Of a stretch of DNA of 42,785 nucleotides, positions 9,707-19,495 are shown in pieces. The stretch spans positions 1-42,785 of the forward strand of contig JAADGD010000014.1 in assembly GCA_013152515.1 (NCBI GenBank), given 5' to 3'. A program made the translations under genes and the position numbers. The notes beneath the pieces were generated by a model. It did not search any database, had not been told where the DNA came from, and saw only the letters and a list, made by a program, of their open reading frames with translations. This DNA comes from Planctomycetota bacterium (GTDB taxonomy: Bacteria > Planctomycetota > Planctomycetia > Pirellulales > Lacipirellulaceae). Every line of letters begins with the position of its first letter. The first letter of the stretch is position 1.

Positions 9707-11692
9707 GTGTTGAAGTATTGGGTCCTTATTGCAATCGCACTGGTGTCAGGTCACAGGCTGAACGCCGACCAAGAATCTACGAATCCACAATTCCCCGTCG
9801 GGCATCAGGTCGATTCCTTCACGTTGAAAGACTTTCGAGGGAAAACTCACTCTCTCGACGACATCAAAAGTCCGTGGATAGTCGTCGCCTTCCTGGGCAC
9901 AGAGTGCCCGCTCGCCAAATTGTATGGCCCCAGATTGATGGCGTTGCAAGAAAAGTATGAACCGCTGGGCGTTTCCTTTCTTGCTATCAACGCCAACTTG
10001 CAAGACTCGGTGACCGAGATTGCGGCTTACGCACGGATCCACGGCATTGAATTTCCGATTCTGAAAGACCTGGGCAACCGGGTCGCCGACCAGATGGGGG
10101 CAGAGCGGACTCCGCAAGTTTTTATTCTCGATCAGGAACGAAAAATTCGCTACAGCGGACGCATCGACGATCAGTACGGAGTCGGCTACATCCGCGACGA
10201 AGCACGACGACACGATTTGACGATTGCGCTCGACGAACTGCTAGCAGGAAAAAGTGTCACGACGCCGCTCACCGTCGCCCCAGGTTGTCATATTGGACGG
10301 CTCCGCGAGCCAAATCCCCAAGCCGAAGTGACTTATTCGAATCGAATCGCCCACATTTTCCAGCAGCGTTGCGTGGAATGTCATCGCGAAGGAGACATCG
10401 CCCCCTTTGCCTTGGCTGACTACGAGGAAGTGGCTGGTTGGGCTGCGATGATTGAGGAGGTCGTCCGCGAGCAGCGCATGCCACCTTGGCATGCAAATCC
10501 TGCCCACGGGCATTTTGTCAACGATCGGCTGCTCAGCGAAAAGGAAAAAAGCGATATTTATCAATGGGTCGCAGACGGCGCTCCCGAAGGCGACCGTGCC
10601 GACCTGCCGGAACCGAGGGAGTTTGTCACCGGCTGGCAACTTCCACAAACCCCCGATGAAATCTACACGATTCAAGACAAGCCGTTCCGTGTCCAAGCCG
10701 AAGGCGAGGTGAAGTATCAGTGGTTTGAAGTGGAGCTAGGTTTTGAAGAGGACAAGTGGGTTCAAGGCATGGAGATATTGCCGGGCAATCGGGCGGTGGT
10801 TCACCATATTTTGGCGTTCGTGAAAGAAGCAGGCAAATCGGGCAGAGAATTGGGAGCGAGTCGAGGATTTTTTGCCGGCTATGTACCCGGGTTGCGAGCG
10901 AAACCGCTACCTGCGGGGATGGCGAAGTATCTTCCCGCCGGTTCGACGCTCGCGTTTCAAGTTCATTACACGCCGATCGGTTCGGTCCAGTACGATCATA
11001 GCAAAATTGGTCTCGTGTTTGCTGATCCCGAGCAGGTGACACATCGGGTCATTTCGTCGAGCGCTGTGAATCACACGTTCGAGATTCCGCCCGGCGATAG
11101 CAATTATCGTGCTGAAAGTGCTTCGCCAAAAATCCCCTGGGATTCGCAATTGTTGTCGATGACGCCTCACATGCATTTACGAGGGAAATCTTTCCATTAC
11201 GAAGCCATCTTACCCGATGGGTCTACCAAAGTTTTGCTCGATATTCCTCAGTACGATTTCAATTGGCAAACCGAATACCGTTTTGCCGAAGGATTGGACC
11301 TACCGGCCAAATCACGAATCCATGCGGTAGCCCATTTCGACAATTCTGCTGCCAATCTGAACAATCCCGACCCTAGCAAAACTGTGCATTGGGGCGATCA
11401 GACTTGGGATGAAATGATGATCGGGTACTTTTTAATTGCCGTGCCGGTAGATTCTGCCGTGGCCATGCCGGAATCGAGATTGCAGACTCCGGCAGGCGCA
11501 CAGGCAGCGTTCGAAAGGCAGATTAAAAAAATGTTCCGACGTGCCGATGCGAATAACGACGGAGAAATATCGAATGAGGAAGCGCCGCCGATTCTGAAAG
11601 CGGCGTTTGCCCTTACCGATACCGACGGCAACGGCACCGTTTCGCTGGATGAACTACGCGTTGCGGTGAAGAAATATATGAAATCGAGATAG
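9707..11692 (+). CDS. Redoxin (AhpC/TSA-like) + CxxCH segment + copper type II monooxygenase-like domain + EF-hand fusion protein
   Basis: ORF 9695-11692; GGAGG Shine-Dalgarno at 9697-9701 suggests GTG start at 9707; 'FLGTECPLAKLYGPRL' redoxin, 'QQRCVECHREGDIAPFALADYEEV', 'AVVHHILAF' and 'MTPHMHLRGKSFHY' copper-ligand-like motifs, two EF-hand loops DANNDGEISNEE and DTDGNGTVSLDE. Confidence 0.8.
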   Translation: MLKYWVLIAIALVSGHRLNADQESTNPQFPVGHQVDSFTLKDFRGKTHSLDDIKSPWIVVAFLGTECPLAKLYGPRLMALQEKYEPLGVSFLAINANLQDSVTEIAAYARIHGIEFPILKDLGNRVADQMGAERTPQVFILDQERKIRYSGRIDDQYGVGYIRDEARRHDLTIALDELLAGKSVTTPLTVAPGCHIGRLREPNPQAEVTYSNRIAHIFQQRCVECHREGDIAPFALADYEEVAGWAAMIEEVVREQRMPPWHANPAHGHFVNDRLLSEKEKSDIYQWVADGAPEGDRADLPEPREFVTGWQLPQTPDEIYTIQDKPFRVQAEGEVKYQWFEVELGFEEDKWVQGMEILPGNRAVVHHILAFVKEAGKSGRELGASRGFFAGYVPGLRAKPLPAGMAKYLPAGSTLAFQVHYTPIGSVQYDHSKIGLVFADPEQVTHRVISSSAVNHTFEIPPGDSNYRAESASPKIPWDSQLLSMTPHMHLRGKSFHYEAILPDGSTKVLLDIPQYDFNWQTEYRFAEGLDLPAKSRIHAVAHFDNSAANLNNPDPSKTVHWGDQTWDEMMIGYFLIAVPVDSAVAMPESRLQTPAGAQAAFERQIKKMFRRADANNDGEISNEEAPPILKAAFALTDTDGNGTVSLDELRVAVKKYMKSR

Positions 11693-11774
11693 GCTCCGGA
11701 GGATAGTGGCGGTTGGTGAGGGCGTATTCAATTTTTGTCGCGGCACTTGGATAGCGCAGAAAAGCAATTTTTTC

Positions 11775-11851
11775 ACCGAACCGCGCCCGTTAGGAAGCGT
11801 TCCAACAGGCGTCTCGCTCAATGGACGCTTCCTTACGGGCGCGGTTCGGTG
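11775..11851. repeat. 27-bp inverted repeat (26/27), family 'CACCGAACCGCGCCCGTAAGGAAGCGT'
   Basis: Arms 11775-11801 and 11825-11851; diverged second copy at 13212-13289. Confidence 0.95.
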
Positions 11852-11931
11852 TTTCGCAGGTGACGCAACTGAAGATTGAATACGGCGAGCCCTTGGTCAT
11901 TTCGCTCGCCTAACCAATCGCGCACGCATGT

Positions 11932-13158
11932 TTATCGCCACTCTTTCGCTGGGCGCGTGTCGACCGACACCGCGATCGCGTCGCGAGAGAGAGGACAGCG
12001 CAACTGCGTTATCTCGGGTTGCCAACTTGGTGAGCAGTGGAATCGACAGTCGTGAAGTTTGGATTGTGCGGGAAAAGAGGTCAGCGCGTTGACGAACTCG
12101 ACACACGGTTCTCGTTCGGAACTTTGGCAACGCACGAGAACTAGGCGAGAAGCAGCGGAGTCGGCCAGCGACAGGCGATCGATTTTGACAGTTCTTCGTT
12201 CGTCGTTCTCGACATCCAGTAACTGATGCAACCGATCGGCTGCCCTCTTGCCAGTCTCCGTATCAGGACATGACAAAAGGCCTTCCGCACAATAGCCGGT
12301 CTGATAGGTCAATCGTACCATCCACTCATCTGCCGTCGAATGGCCAGTAACACCGCACACACAAAAGAGGCCGGGTGATTTTTGCTGCAAGTCGAAAGGA
12401 CCTATCTGACAACTGACATCCGCCTGTCGGATCACTCCGTCGTCCGAAGCGGCCAGTAGAATCTTGGAGAGCATCTCCTGCGGATCAATTATTTCGCCCG
12501 AGGTAGCTTGGACCGTCAGACCGCTGACAGGGTCGATGTCGATGAGCGTTTGCGGCAAATGCGCTGCAACCGCCAGTCGAGCTAAGTCGTCCACCTGCTC
12601 CCACGACCAGTCCAGAGCAATCACCGCAGTAGCAATCGCCGGGGCCGATAAATCGTAGCAACCGGCAACAACAAAGCGTGAGCCTTCGGCTAAGGCGGCC
12701 GACAGCGGCCCGGCCCCAAGTTCAACTTGGGCAGCAAGCAATGGTTGCGTTAATTCGCCGGGCGACTTTCCTGTGGCAATATCTCGCAGTTCAACGTCTG
12801 CAGCTTTCAATTCTTCTGTCAATTCTTCCCAACTCGGCAATACGTTATCGCCACGAATTGCGGTGAGAGGCAACTTCGCGTCTCCATGTTCGCAGAGATA
12901 TTCCGCGACAGCTTCCACACAACCACGCGGATCGCTGCCACCCGCGTTGGTGAGGAGATGTAATTTTGGGTCCAAATACAGCGTTTTGTGTAACGAACGA
13001 AGTTGTCGCAACAGCCCCGGTGCGTAAGACGGGCCAGCAGGACAGACTTGAGGCCAGACGTAGTCCAACTGCAGCACGTCTAAATCTGCCGTCTCGACAA
13101 GCGGACTGAGGATCGGATTGCATTGATCGTAGGTCGAAACTACGCGAGCTAGTCGCAT
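11932..13158 (-). CDS. Acyclic terpene utilisation AtuA / DUF1446-like protein
   Basis: 'LLTNAGGSDPRGCVEAVAEYL' and 'RFVVAGCYDLSAPAIATAVIALDW' resemble AtuA family N-terminal motifs. Confidence 0.6.
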   Translation of the reverse strand: MRLARVVSTYDQCNPILSPLVETADLDVLQLDYVWPQVCPAGPSYAPGLLRQLRSLHKTLYLDPKLHLLTNAGGSDPRGCVEAVAEYLCEHGDAKLPLTAIRGDNVLPSWEELTEELKAADVELRDIATGKSPGELTQPLLAAQVELGAGPLSAALAEGSRFVVAGCYDLSAPAIATAVIALDWSWEQVDDLARLAVAAHLPQTLIDIDPVSGLTVQATSGEIIDPQEMLSKILLAASDDGVIRQADVSCQIGPFDLQQKSPGLFCVCGVTGHSTADEWMVRLTYQTGYCAEGLLSCPDTETGKRAADRLHQLLDVENDERRTVKIDRLSLADSAASRLVLVRCQSSEREPCVEFVNALTSFPAQSKLHDCRFHCSPSWQPEITQLRCPLSRDAIAVSVDTRPAKEWR

Positions 13159-13211
13159 GGGAAGACTTTCTCTATCGCAAAGGGTTCGTACAATGTTTCG
13201 GCGTGACTCGC

Positions 13212-13289
13212 CGCTTCCTTACGGTTGCGGTTTGGCAACTGTAGCGGTTGTACTACACAATCTTACCGAACCGCGACCGTGAGGGAGCG
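13212..13289. repeat. Diverged inverted repeat of the 'ACCGAACCGCGACCGTAAGGAAGCG' family
   Basis: CGCTTCCTTACGGTTGCGGTTTGGCA (13212-13237) versus TACCGAACCGCGACCGTGAGGGAGCG (13264-13289). Confidence 0.8.
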
Positions 13290-13530
13290 ATCAAGGTGGC
13301 TTGTCTGACTCACGTGGTGTTCTGGCAACAACATCCGCTCCTGTACGTAGCTTTTGTTCAACATTGGGGACAGCCAACGACCTTCAATAAATGGCCCGGA
13401 ATGCACGTAACCCTATAGGACCATGAAAGTTACGGCTTGCAAAGGCCTCTTGAAAGCCACCTCGGCACAGCCCCTGCAATGGAGTGACGCCGAGCGAAGC
13501 CAACCCACCGCCGGGCCCAGAGGAAGCACC

Positions 13531-15117
13531 ATGACACATCGAATCAGCAAGACTACCACCAAGAGCGGCAAAACGAAAACGAATGGTACTTCTGCCAACA
13601 AAGAAAATACCACTGGAGCAGCCAAATTCAACGGCAAGGCAAAGCAAGACGATACGAAGAAACAACCAGCGAGCCAAGTCGCCTCAGCAGCGACCGAAGA
13701 AAAAGAACCGAAGGACAGCCCGGCGATCGATGACCCGGTGCGAATGTACTTGATGCAAATGGGCGAGATCCCAATGCTGTCGCGCGACATGGAAGTGAGT
13801 TCTGCGAAACTCATCGAAGAAACTCGCACGCGGTTCCGTCGCACAATGCTTTGTAACGACTTTATGTTGCACGGTGCAGCCGAGTTGCTGCAAAAAGTTT
13901 CCGATGGCAATTTGCGGCTCGATCGTACGATCGAAATTTCGGTGACCAACACCGCCGAGAAAAAGCGTGTACTCAAGCGAATCGGCCCCAACCTCGAAAC
14001 CATTCGGAGCCTCTTAGCTCAAAATCAAGCCGATTATCGTATCGCCGTCAGTCGTCGTGCCACTGCCGCGCAGAAGCAAACCGCTTGGCGTCGAGTGATC
14101 AATCGCCGCAACAAGGCGGTACGGTTGGTCGAGGAACTCAACCTACGTCTGCAACGTCTGTTGCCATTGATGGAACAGCTACACGATATTTCTGAGCGGA
14201 TGGCTACGGTGAAAGAACAACTGGCGCACCCCGAGCAGATGTTGCACTCGGGATTGCAGCACGAATTCACCGAAGAGTTGCGTTACCTGATGCGTATCAC
14301 TTTGGAAACTCCGCAGACACTAGGCCGTTTAACTTCACGAACTGTGCGACGTAAACGGCGCTATGATATCGCCAAGCGTGACCTCTCGGCCGCCAATTTG
14401 CGGTTGGTCGTATCGATCGCAAAACGCTACCGTAATCGAGGCATGAGCTTCCTCGACTTGATTCAAGAAGGCAACACCGGCTTGATGCGGGCAGTCGACA
14501 AATTTGAACATGCTCGCGGCTACAAATTTTCGACTTATGCCACTTGGTGGATTCGGCAAGCGATCACGCGTGCAATCGCCGACCAAAGCCGCACGATTCG
14601 CCTGCCAGTCCATATGATCGACACGATGAGCAAGATTCGTAGCGTCACGGCCGATTATATCCAAGAGTTTGGCCGCGAACCCAACCCTGAAGAAATCGCC
14701 GAACGGGCTGGCCTGTCAGTCGAAGATGCGAAGTGCGTCCACAAAATGACTCGTCAGCCACTGTCGCTTGACCAGCCGGTCGGTGATCACGAAGATAATT
14801 ACTTTGGCGAGTTCCTCGAAGAGAAACGTGACGAAGACCCACTCTACGACAGCAACATGGAAGCGCTCAAAGAGCGGTTAGAGGAGGTGATGACCGATCT
14901 CTCGTACCGCGAACGCGAAATCATCCGCCTCCGCTACGGTCTCGCTGATGGCTATACCTACACGCTTGAAGAAGTCGGCAAAATTTTCTCGGTCACCCGC
15001 GAACGCGTCCGTCAAATCGAATCGAAAGCGGTCCGCAAACTCCAATCGCCGTACCGCTCGCGCATCCTCACCGGATTTTTAGACGGCGTCGAACCGGCCC
15101 CAGTCGAAGCAAGCTAA
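13531..15117 (+). CDS. RNA polymerase sigma factor, RpoD/SigA family
   Basis: ORF 13423-15117, likely start 13531 after AGAGGAA; region 2 '[65 protein letters not shown]' and region 4 '[42 protein letters not shown]'-type sequence. Confidence 0.95.
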   Translation: MTHRISKTTTKSGKTKTNGTSANKENTTGAAKFNGKAKQDDTKKQPASQVASAATEEKEPKDSPAIDDPVRMYLMQMGEIPMLSRDMEVSSAKLIEETRTRFRRTMLCNDFMLHGAAELLQKVSDGNLRLDRTIEISVTNTAEKKRVLKRIGPNLETIRSLLAQNQADYRIAVSRRATAAQKQTAWRRVINRRNKAVRLVEELNLRLQRLLPLMEQLHDISERMATVKEQLAHPEQMLHSGLQHEFTEELRYLMRITLETPQTLGRLTSRTVRRKRRYDIAKRDLSAANLRLVVSIAKRYRNRGMSFLDLIQEGNTGLMRAVDKFEHARGYKFSTYATWWIRQAITRAIADQSRTIRLPVHMIDTMSKIRSVTADYIQEFGREPNPEEIAERAGLSVEDAKCVHKMTRQPLSLDQPVGDHEDNYFGEFLEEKRDEDPLYDSNMEALKERLEEVMTDLSYREREIIRLRYGLADGYTYTLEEVGKIFSVTRERVRQIESKAVRKLQSPYRSRILTGFLDGVEPAPVEAS

Positions 15118-15124
15118 CGGTAGA

Positions 15125-15205
15125 GTGGCACGCCTCTCCGAGTCGTGAGAAATCAGCTCAACCGTTCGCGACAAAAAAAATCCACGACTCGGAGAGTCGT
15201 GCCAC
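15125..15205. repeat. 23-bp inverted repeat (22/23), family 'GTGGCACGACTCTCCGAGTCGTG'
   Basis: Arms 15125-15147 and 15183-15205 just downstream of the sigma factor stop; short relative at 22247-22270. Confidence 0.95.
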
Positions 15206-15367
15206 AAAGGGGACGTACCGGTGTTTCCTCCCACCGGTGCGTCTCTTTTTTTGTTGCGCAAACGGGTATTGCAGAGAAAAACGCCTCTCCGAATTATGAA
15301 TGCACTACCCAGAAAGAGCTTGGATTTTCTTCTGCAAATTTCTGACCAGATAGACTAGAATGAGAAC

Positions 15368-15622
15368 ATGCAGATAGATATTCCACAATCCGAGCAAGTA
15401 CTCCTTGCGAGGCAAGCGACTGCGGCGGGCTTTGACAATGTTGAGCGGTATGTCACTGAACATGTTCGGGCCTTAGTCTATCAGCCCACGGCTGATGAAA
15501 TTGCTGAGAACTTGGCGCGATTAGAACGTGCGGACGCCTCCATTGACGCAGGCCACGGCATAGACATTGAGTGCGCCTTTCAATCGATCGCTGCCAAACA
15601 TGGTTTCAACCTGCCTCAGTGA
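15368..15622 (+). CDS. Putative antitoxin of a type II TA pair
   Basis: 84 aa ORF 24 bp upstream of a ParE/RelE-like ORF; small acidic protein; call rests mainly on gene neighbourhood. Confidence 0.55.
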   Translation: MQIDIPQSEQVLLARQATAAGFDNVERYVTEHVRALVYQPTADEIAENLARLERADASIDAGHGIDIECAFQSIAAKHGFNLPQ

Positions 15623-15645
15623 CTAAACGCTCAGTGACCAAACGC
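15616..15645. repeat. 15-bp tandem duplication TCAGTGACYAAACGC x2
   Basis: TCAGTGACTAAACGC (15616-15630) followed by TCAGTGACCAAACGC (15631-15645). Confidence 0.9.
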
Positions 15646-15646
15646 A

Positions 15647-15973
15647 ATGACATACCGCCTCATCGTTTCGCTAGAAGCTTTTGAGGCTCTCGATAGTTTC
15701 GTTGATTACATTGCCGTGGATCAACAATCGCCTCTGAACGCTGAACGGTGGCTAGCCAAAGCATTGAAGTCCTTGCGGTCTCTCCGGAAATTTCCGCACC
15801 GCTGCCCACCTGCTCCCGAAAACGATCAATACATACACACGATTCGCATGTTGATAGTCGATCGTTGTTTGTTCGTTTTCCGCGTTGATGAAGAAGCGAA
15901 GGCGGTCCGAGTTCTCGACTTCCGCCACGGAAGTCAATTGCCGCGACCGCTCAACTTGCCTAGCGACGGTTGA
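15647..15973 (+). CDS. ParE/RelE-type toxin
   Basis: MTYRLIVSLEAFEALDSFVDYIAVDQQSPLNAERWLAKALKSLRSLRKFPHRCPPAPEN...VRVLDFRHGSQLPR is typical of the ParE/RelE fold. Confidence 0.8.
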   Translation: MTYRLIVSLEAFEALDSFVDYIAVDQQSPLNAERWLAKALKSLRSLRKFPHRCPPAPENDQYIHTIRMLIVDRCLFVFRVDEEAKAVRVLDFRHGSQLPRPLNLPSDG

Positions 15974-16160
15974 TATTTGCACGCGCTCGGCTCAAGTTTG
16001 CCGATCCTCTCAGAATCGTCTTTGCAACTGGCCAAAAATTCTTGCTGAAGCTGACCACACAATGGAAGTGAAATTACCAAAGTTGGTCCGTTAAAGAACG
16101 CTGATTAACGTTAATAGTGGGATTGCTATGCCTCTCGTACGAAAAGAATACGTACGAAAA

Positions 16161-16253
16161 AATAGCCGGCGAGCTACGCCTCGCCGACGATTTCTTGAGA
16201 AATTCCGATAGCAACCGTGTAGGCATTCGGCGAGACGTAGCTCGCCGGCTATT
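16161..16253. repeat. 27-bp inverted repeat (26/27), family 'AATAGCCGGCGAGCTACGTCTCGCCGA'
   Basis: Arms 16161-16187 and 16227-16253, just downstream of trxA; a solitary half-arm lies at 16806-16830. Confidence 0.95.
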
Positions 16254-16271
16254 GGGAGGATAGCTATGTGC

Positions 16272-16595
16272 TTACGCCTTGGCGGCATCGATCGCTTCTT
16301 GCAGTCGGGCTTTGGGCTGCATGCCGACAAAGCGGTCGACGACTTCGCCCCCTTTGAAGACCATCAGCGTGGGGATGCTGCTGACGCCGTAGTTGCTAGC
16401 CGAGTTGGGCGAATCGTCGATGTTGATTTTCGTCACTTTGGCCGAGCCTTCGTTCTCGCCGGCGATCTCCTCGACCATTGGTGCGATTTGGCGGCAGGGA
16501 CCGCACCAAGGCGCCCAAAAGTCGACCAGCACAGGTTCGGACGCTTGCAGCACTTCGGCTTCAAAGTTGCCGTCATTGATTTCTTGAACACCCAT
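16272..16595 (-). CDS. trxA: Thioredoxin
   Basis: WAPWCGPCRQIAPMVEEIA active site; SNYGVSSIPTLMVFKGGEVVDRFVG. Confidence 0.95.
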   Translation of the reverse strand: MGVQEINDGNFEAEVLQASEPVLVDFWAPWCGPCRQIAPMVEEIAGENEGSAKVTKINIDDSPNSASNYGVSSIPTLMVFKGGEVVDRFVGMQPKARLQEAIDAAKA

Positions 16596-16805
16596 TGATT
16601 TGTTCCTTTTGAATTATATTGCTGAAAGGTCTCGTAGCAGAAAGTCTTATAGCAGGAAGTCGAGCAGTGATGGCCAGTGGCCAGTATGGTCCGATTATTG
16701 GAGATTGCCCCAAAAGTGTCAAGAAAGACTTCAGCCGGATTGATGAATCGGCACGAATACTCGATACTGATGGCCTTGTAGAATTAATTGGATGAGACTT
16801 GAAAG

Positions 16806-16830
16806 TTCGGCGAATCGTAGCTCGCCGGCC
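16806..16830. repeat. Solitary half-arm of the 'AGCCGGCGAGCTACG' repeat family
   Basis: TTCGGCGAATCGTAGCTCGCCGGCC, directly upstream of the redoxin gene. Confidence 0.8.
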
Positions 16831-16851
16831 ATTTTTTGGGAGATATTCGCA

Positions 16852-17433
16852 ATGGTTCGTACGCCTAGTACCATGCTGCCACTGGGGACAATTGCCCCCG
16901 GTTTTTCGTTGATCAATGTCGACAGCCAGACGGTCTCGCTCAGCGATTTCGAGGACGCGCCAGCACTGCTGGTCATTTTCATGTGCAATCATTGCCCGTA
17001 TGTGGTTCATGTGGCCGACCAATTGGCTCAGCTGGCGCACGAGTACATGAGCCGTGGCGTGGCGGTGGTGGGGATTAGCACCAACGACGTCGCCAACTAC
17101 CCGGCCGATTCGCCCGAGCAAATGGTCGCCGAAGCCGAAGCCCGCGGGTACACTTTCCCGTATCTCTACGACGAAACGCAAGAGGTCGCGAAAGCTTACT
17201 GTGCGGCCTGCACGCCCGACTTTTTTCTGTTCGACGCGGACAAAAAACTGGCCTACCGAGGGCAAATGGATTCGAGTCGTCCCGACAGCGGCATCCCGGT
17301 CACCGGCGAAGACCTACGCGCGGCGCTCGATGCGGTTCTTGATGGAAAAAAACCTGCGGAAGAACAGACGCCAAGCCTAGGTTGCAACATCAAGTGGAAG
17401 CCGGGAAACGAGCCGGATTATTTTGGCGAGTGA
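16852..17433 (+). CDS. Thioredoxin family / redoxin domain protein
   Basis: ORF 16792-17433, likely start 16852 (MVRTPSTMLPLGTIAPGFSL); 'FMCNHCPYVVHVADQLAQLA', 'CTPDFFLFDADKKLAYRGQMDSSRP'. Confidence 0.9.
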   Translation: MVRTPSTMLPLGTIAPGFSLINVDSQTVSLSDFEDAPALLVIFMCNHCPYVVHVADQLAQLAHEYMSRGVAVVGISTNDVANYPADSPEQMVAEAEARGYTFPYLYDETQEVAKAYCAACTPDFFLFDADKKLAYRGQMDSSRPDSGIPVTGEDLRAALDAVLDGKKPAEEQTPSLGCNIKWKPGNEPDYFGE

Positions 17434-17438
17434 AGTCT

Positions 17439-18110
17439 TTACGACTTCGCAGCAGCATCACTCTCCGTCGGCAAGGTAAAAAATGCTTTGAGATCGATGG
17501 AAAGTCCGGGGAGTAATTCACCGCCGGTGAGTGTGTCGTTTTCGCCCAGCGTGGTGACGTTTGTCGGCGAGGAGTAAACTTTTACTTCTCGCGGTTTGGG
17601 ATAGACATACCAAACCTGTTGCGTGCCCGCCTCGAAATACTCGCCCAGTTTGCGATCCATTTCTTTGGCGGTATTACTTCTGCTGATGATTTCGACGGCG
17701 AGAGTCGGGGCCATAAAAGGCGCTGGGTTATCAGGAAATCCGCTGTCCTTGAGATGTTCCCACGAGATAAAGGAAACGTCAGGGATGCGGACTTGATCAG
17801 GGAAAATTTGCATCATGCCGTCGGCGCCTGCCACTATGCCAAGTTTGGCTTGAGTGACAAAGAGGTTCAACAAGGTGCCAATTTGGATAGCCAAGAAAGA
17901 TTCATAAACGCCCACGGTTTTCTCCACCAAGGTTCCATCTATTAGTTCACACAGCCGGTTTTCGTGATCGTCGAGCCGCACAACGTCGGCGACGGTGGCT
18001 GTGCCGGGGGCGGGGTCGTGAACGACGCGGTCGAGAGGGATCGCACCGAAGCGATGGACTAAATCCACCGCCGTCCACGTTGTTGAGGTGAAATCGCTTA
18101 ATTGTGCCAT
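17439..18110 (-). CDS. Uma2 family endonuclease (DUF820)
   Basis: C-terminal half of ORF 17439-18815; internal Met MAQLSDF at 18110; 'LCELIDGTLVEKTV', 'VRIPDVSFISWE', 'LAVEIISRSNTAKEMDRKLGEYFEAGTQQVWYVYPKPREVKVY'; upstream part of the ORF overlaps the ligase gene in another frame. Confidence 0.9.
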   Translation of the reverse strand: MAQLSDFTSTTWTAVDLVHRFGAIPLDRVVHDPAPGTATVADVVRLDDHENRLCELIDGTLVEKTVGVYESFLAIQIGTLLNLFVTQAKLGIVAGADGMMQIFPDQVRIPDVSFISWEHLKDSGFPDNPAPFMAPTLAVEIISRSNTAKEMDRKLGEYFEAGTQQVWYVYPKPREVKVYSSPTNVTTLGENDTLTGGELLPGLSIDLKAFFTLPTESDAAAKS

Positions 18111-18184
18111 GACTGATGAAACTTGTGGAGTTTTGTTGGCTTGTCTTTCCATTCTACCCGCTGCAGCCGAGACTTCCAACAACG

Positions 18185-19321
18185 CTAAGATTTGCCAAGA
18201 ATCGGCGATATTCGCGACACCTCGGTCAACTGCCGGACGATCTCTTCGGCGCTGCCCGTTTCGGCGAGGATCGACATTTGCCGGTCGGCCCAACTGGGCG
18301 AAGCGGCAATATGGCGGCAGCGCTCGAGGTGATGTTCGCAGCCTAAGTTGGCCGCGACGGGAGTGAGCCTGTCGACGAGGTTGTCGACTGCTTGGGCAAC
18401 CGTAACGACTTGGTAGGTGAAAGAATCGACCAAATGCGCTCCGGTACCGAAGCGGGTGGCGCGCCATTTGTTTTGACGCACCATCATTGGATGGCAGTCG
18501 TGCTGGTAGGTTCCGCCATCGATTTCGTCGGAGAGCGCCTTGACGAGGCATTGAATCAAAGCGGAGATTGCCAGCGTGTCTTCCAAATTGCCAGGCATGT
18601 CGCAGACGCGCACCTCGACGGTACCAAATGCGTGATGTGGACGGACGTCCCACCAAATTTCGCGGATCGTGTTGATGAAGCCCGTGTCGACCATGTGATT
18701 GACGAGCCAGACGTATTCGCTCCAATTGCGCATCAGTGTCGGCAGCCCCGCGGTGGGCAGTCCTTCCATCACCTTCGAGCGATGCGATTGCAGGCCGGTC
18801 TGGCGGCCTTCCCAAAACGGACTGCTACAACTAAGAGCCAGCAAGGTCGGTAGATGCCGCAAGATGCGATCGCAAATCATGACCGCCTTGTCACCCGAGT
18901 CGACGCCGACATGGACGTGCAGCCCAAAGGTCACTAGCCGCCGGGCCAGTTCTTGCAGCAACTCGACGAGCTGATAATAACGCTCGTCGGGCGTGACTTG
19001 CTGCTCGCGCCAGGAGGAAAACGGGTGCGTCGCTCCCCACCACAGTCGGAGCCCAAGCTCGTCGGTGGCGGCTTCGATGGCGGTGATTTTTTGGGTGAGG
19101 TCAGTTTCAGCTTCGTCGACCGTCTCGCAAACGTCGGTAATGATTTCAATAACGCACTGCATCAACTCGGGCTTGAGCAGTGCCTCATGGTTTTTGGGCA
19201 GTCGCTCGGTCAAGTTGGCAAACGAGCTGGAAAGGGCCATCGTGTGGTCGTCGACTAAACCGAGTTCGATCTCGATACCGAGTGTGGGGCGAGCGTTGGA
19301 AGTAAAATGAATCGTTTCCAT
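18185..19321 (-). CDS. Carboxylate-amine ligase / glutamate-cysteine ligase GCS2 family (YbdK-like)
   Basis: Likely start METIHFTSNARPTLGIEIELGLVDD at 19321; 'LHVHVGVDSGDKAVMICDRILRHLPTLLALSCSSPFWEGRQTGLQSHRSKV'. Confidence 0.9.
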   Translation of the reverse strand: METIHFTSNARPTLGIEIELGLVDDHTMALSSSFANLTERLPKNHEALLKPELMQCVIEIITDVCETVDEAETDLTQKITAIEAATDELGLRLWWGATHPFSSWREQQVTPDERYYQLVELLQELARRLVTFGLHVHVGVDSGDKAVMICDRILRHLPTLLALSCSSPFWEGRQTGLQSHRSKVMEGLPTAGLPTLMRNWSEYVWLVNHMVDTGFINTIREIWWDVRPHHAFGTVEVRVCDMPGNLEDTLAISALIQCLVKALSDEIDGGTYQHDCHPMMVRQNKWRATRFGTGAHLVDSFTYQVVTVAQAVDNLVDRLTPVAANLGCEHHLERCRHIAASPSWADRQMSILAETGSAEEIVRQLTEVSRISPILGKS

Positions 19322-19345
19322 GACCTGTCTCTCGTAAAAATAGAA

Positions 19346-19495
19346 CGCGGATGAACGCGGATAAAACGGATCGACGCTGATGAAACCCGCGATTACAATT
19401 CTTCGACAGTGCAGAGTAGACTCGTAAGGCTGATAGACCGAAAGCCTGGAAGAAATCTGCACATATTCGTTAAATCTGCGTTCCTCCGCGTTCTA
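19346..19495. repeat. Loose inverted repeat 'AGAACGCGGATGAACGCGGAT' / 'AATCTGCGTTCCTCCGCGTTCT'
   Basis: Imperfect complementary ends flanking about 105 bp between two minus-strand genes. Confidence 0.5.

Noticed and set aside
18111-18815. N-terminal extension of the Uma2 ORF
   Set aside because: Overlaps the GCS2 ligase in another frame on the same strand; Arg/Pro-rich translation is an out-of-frame reading. Internal Met at 18110 fits the Uma2 family.
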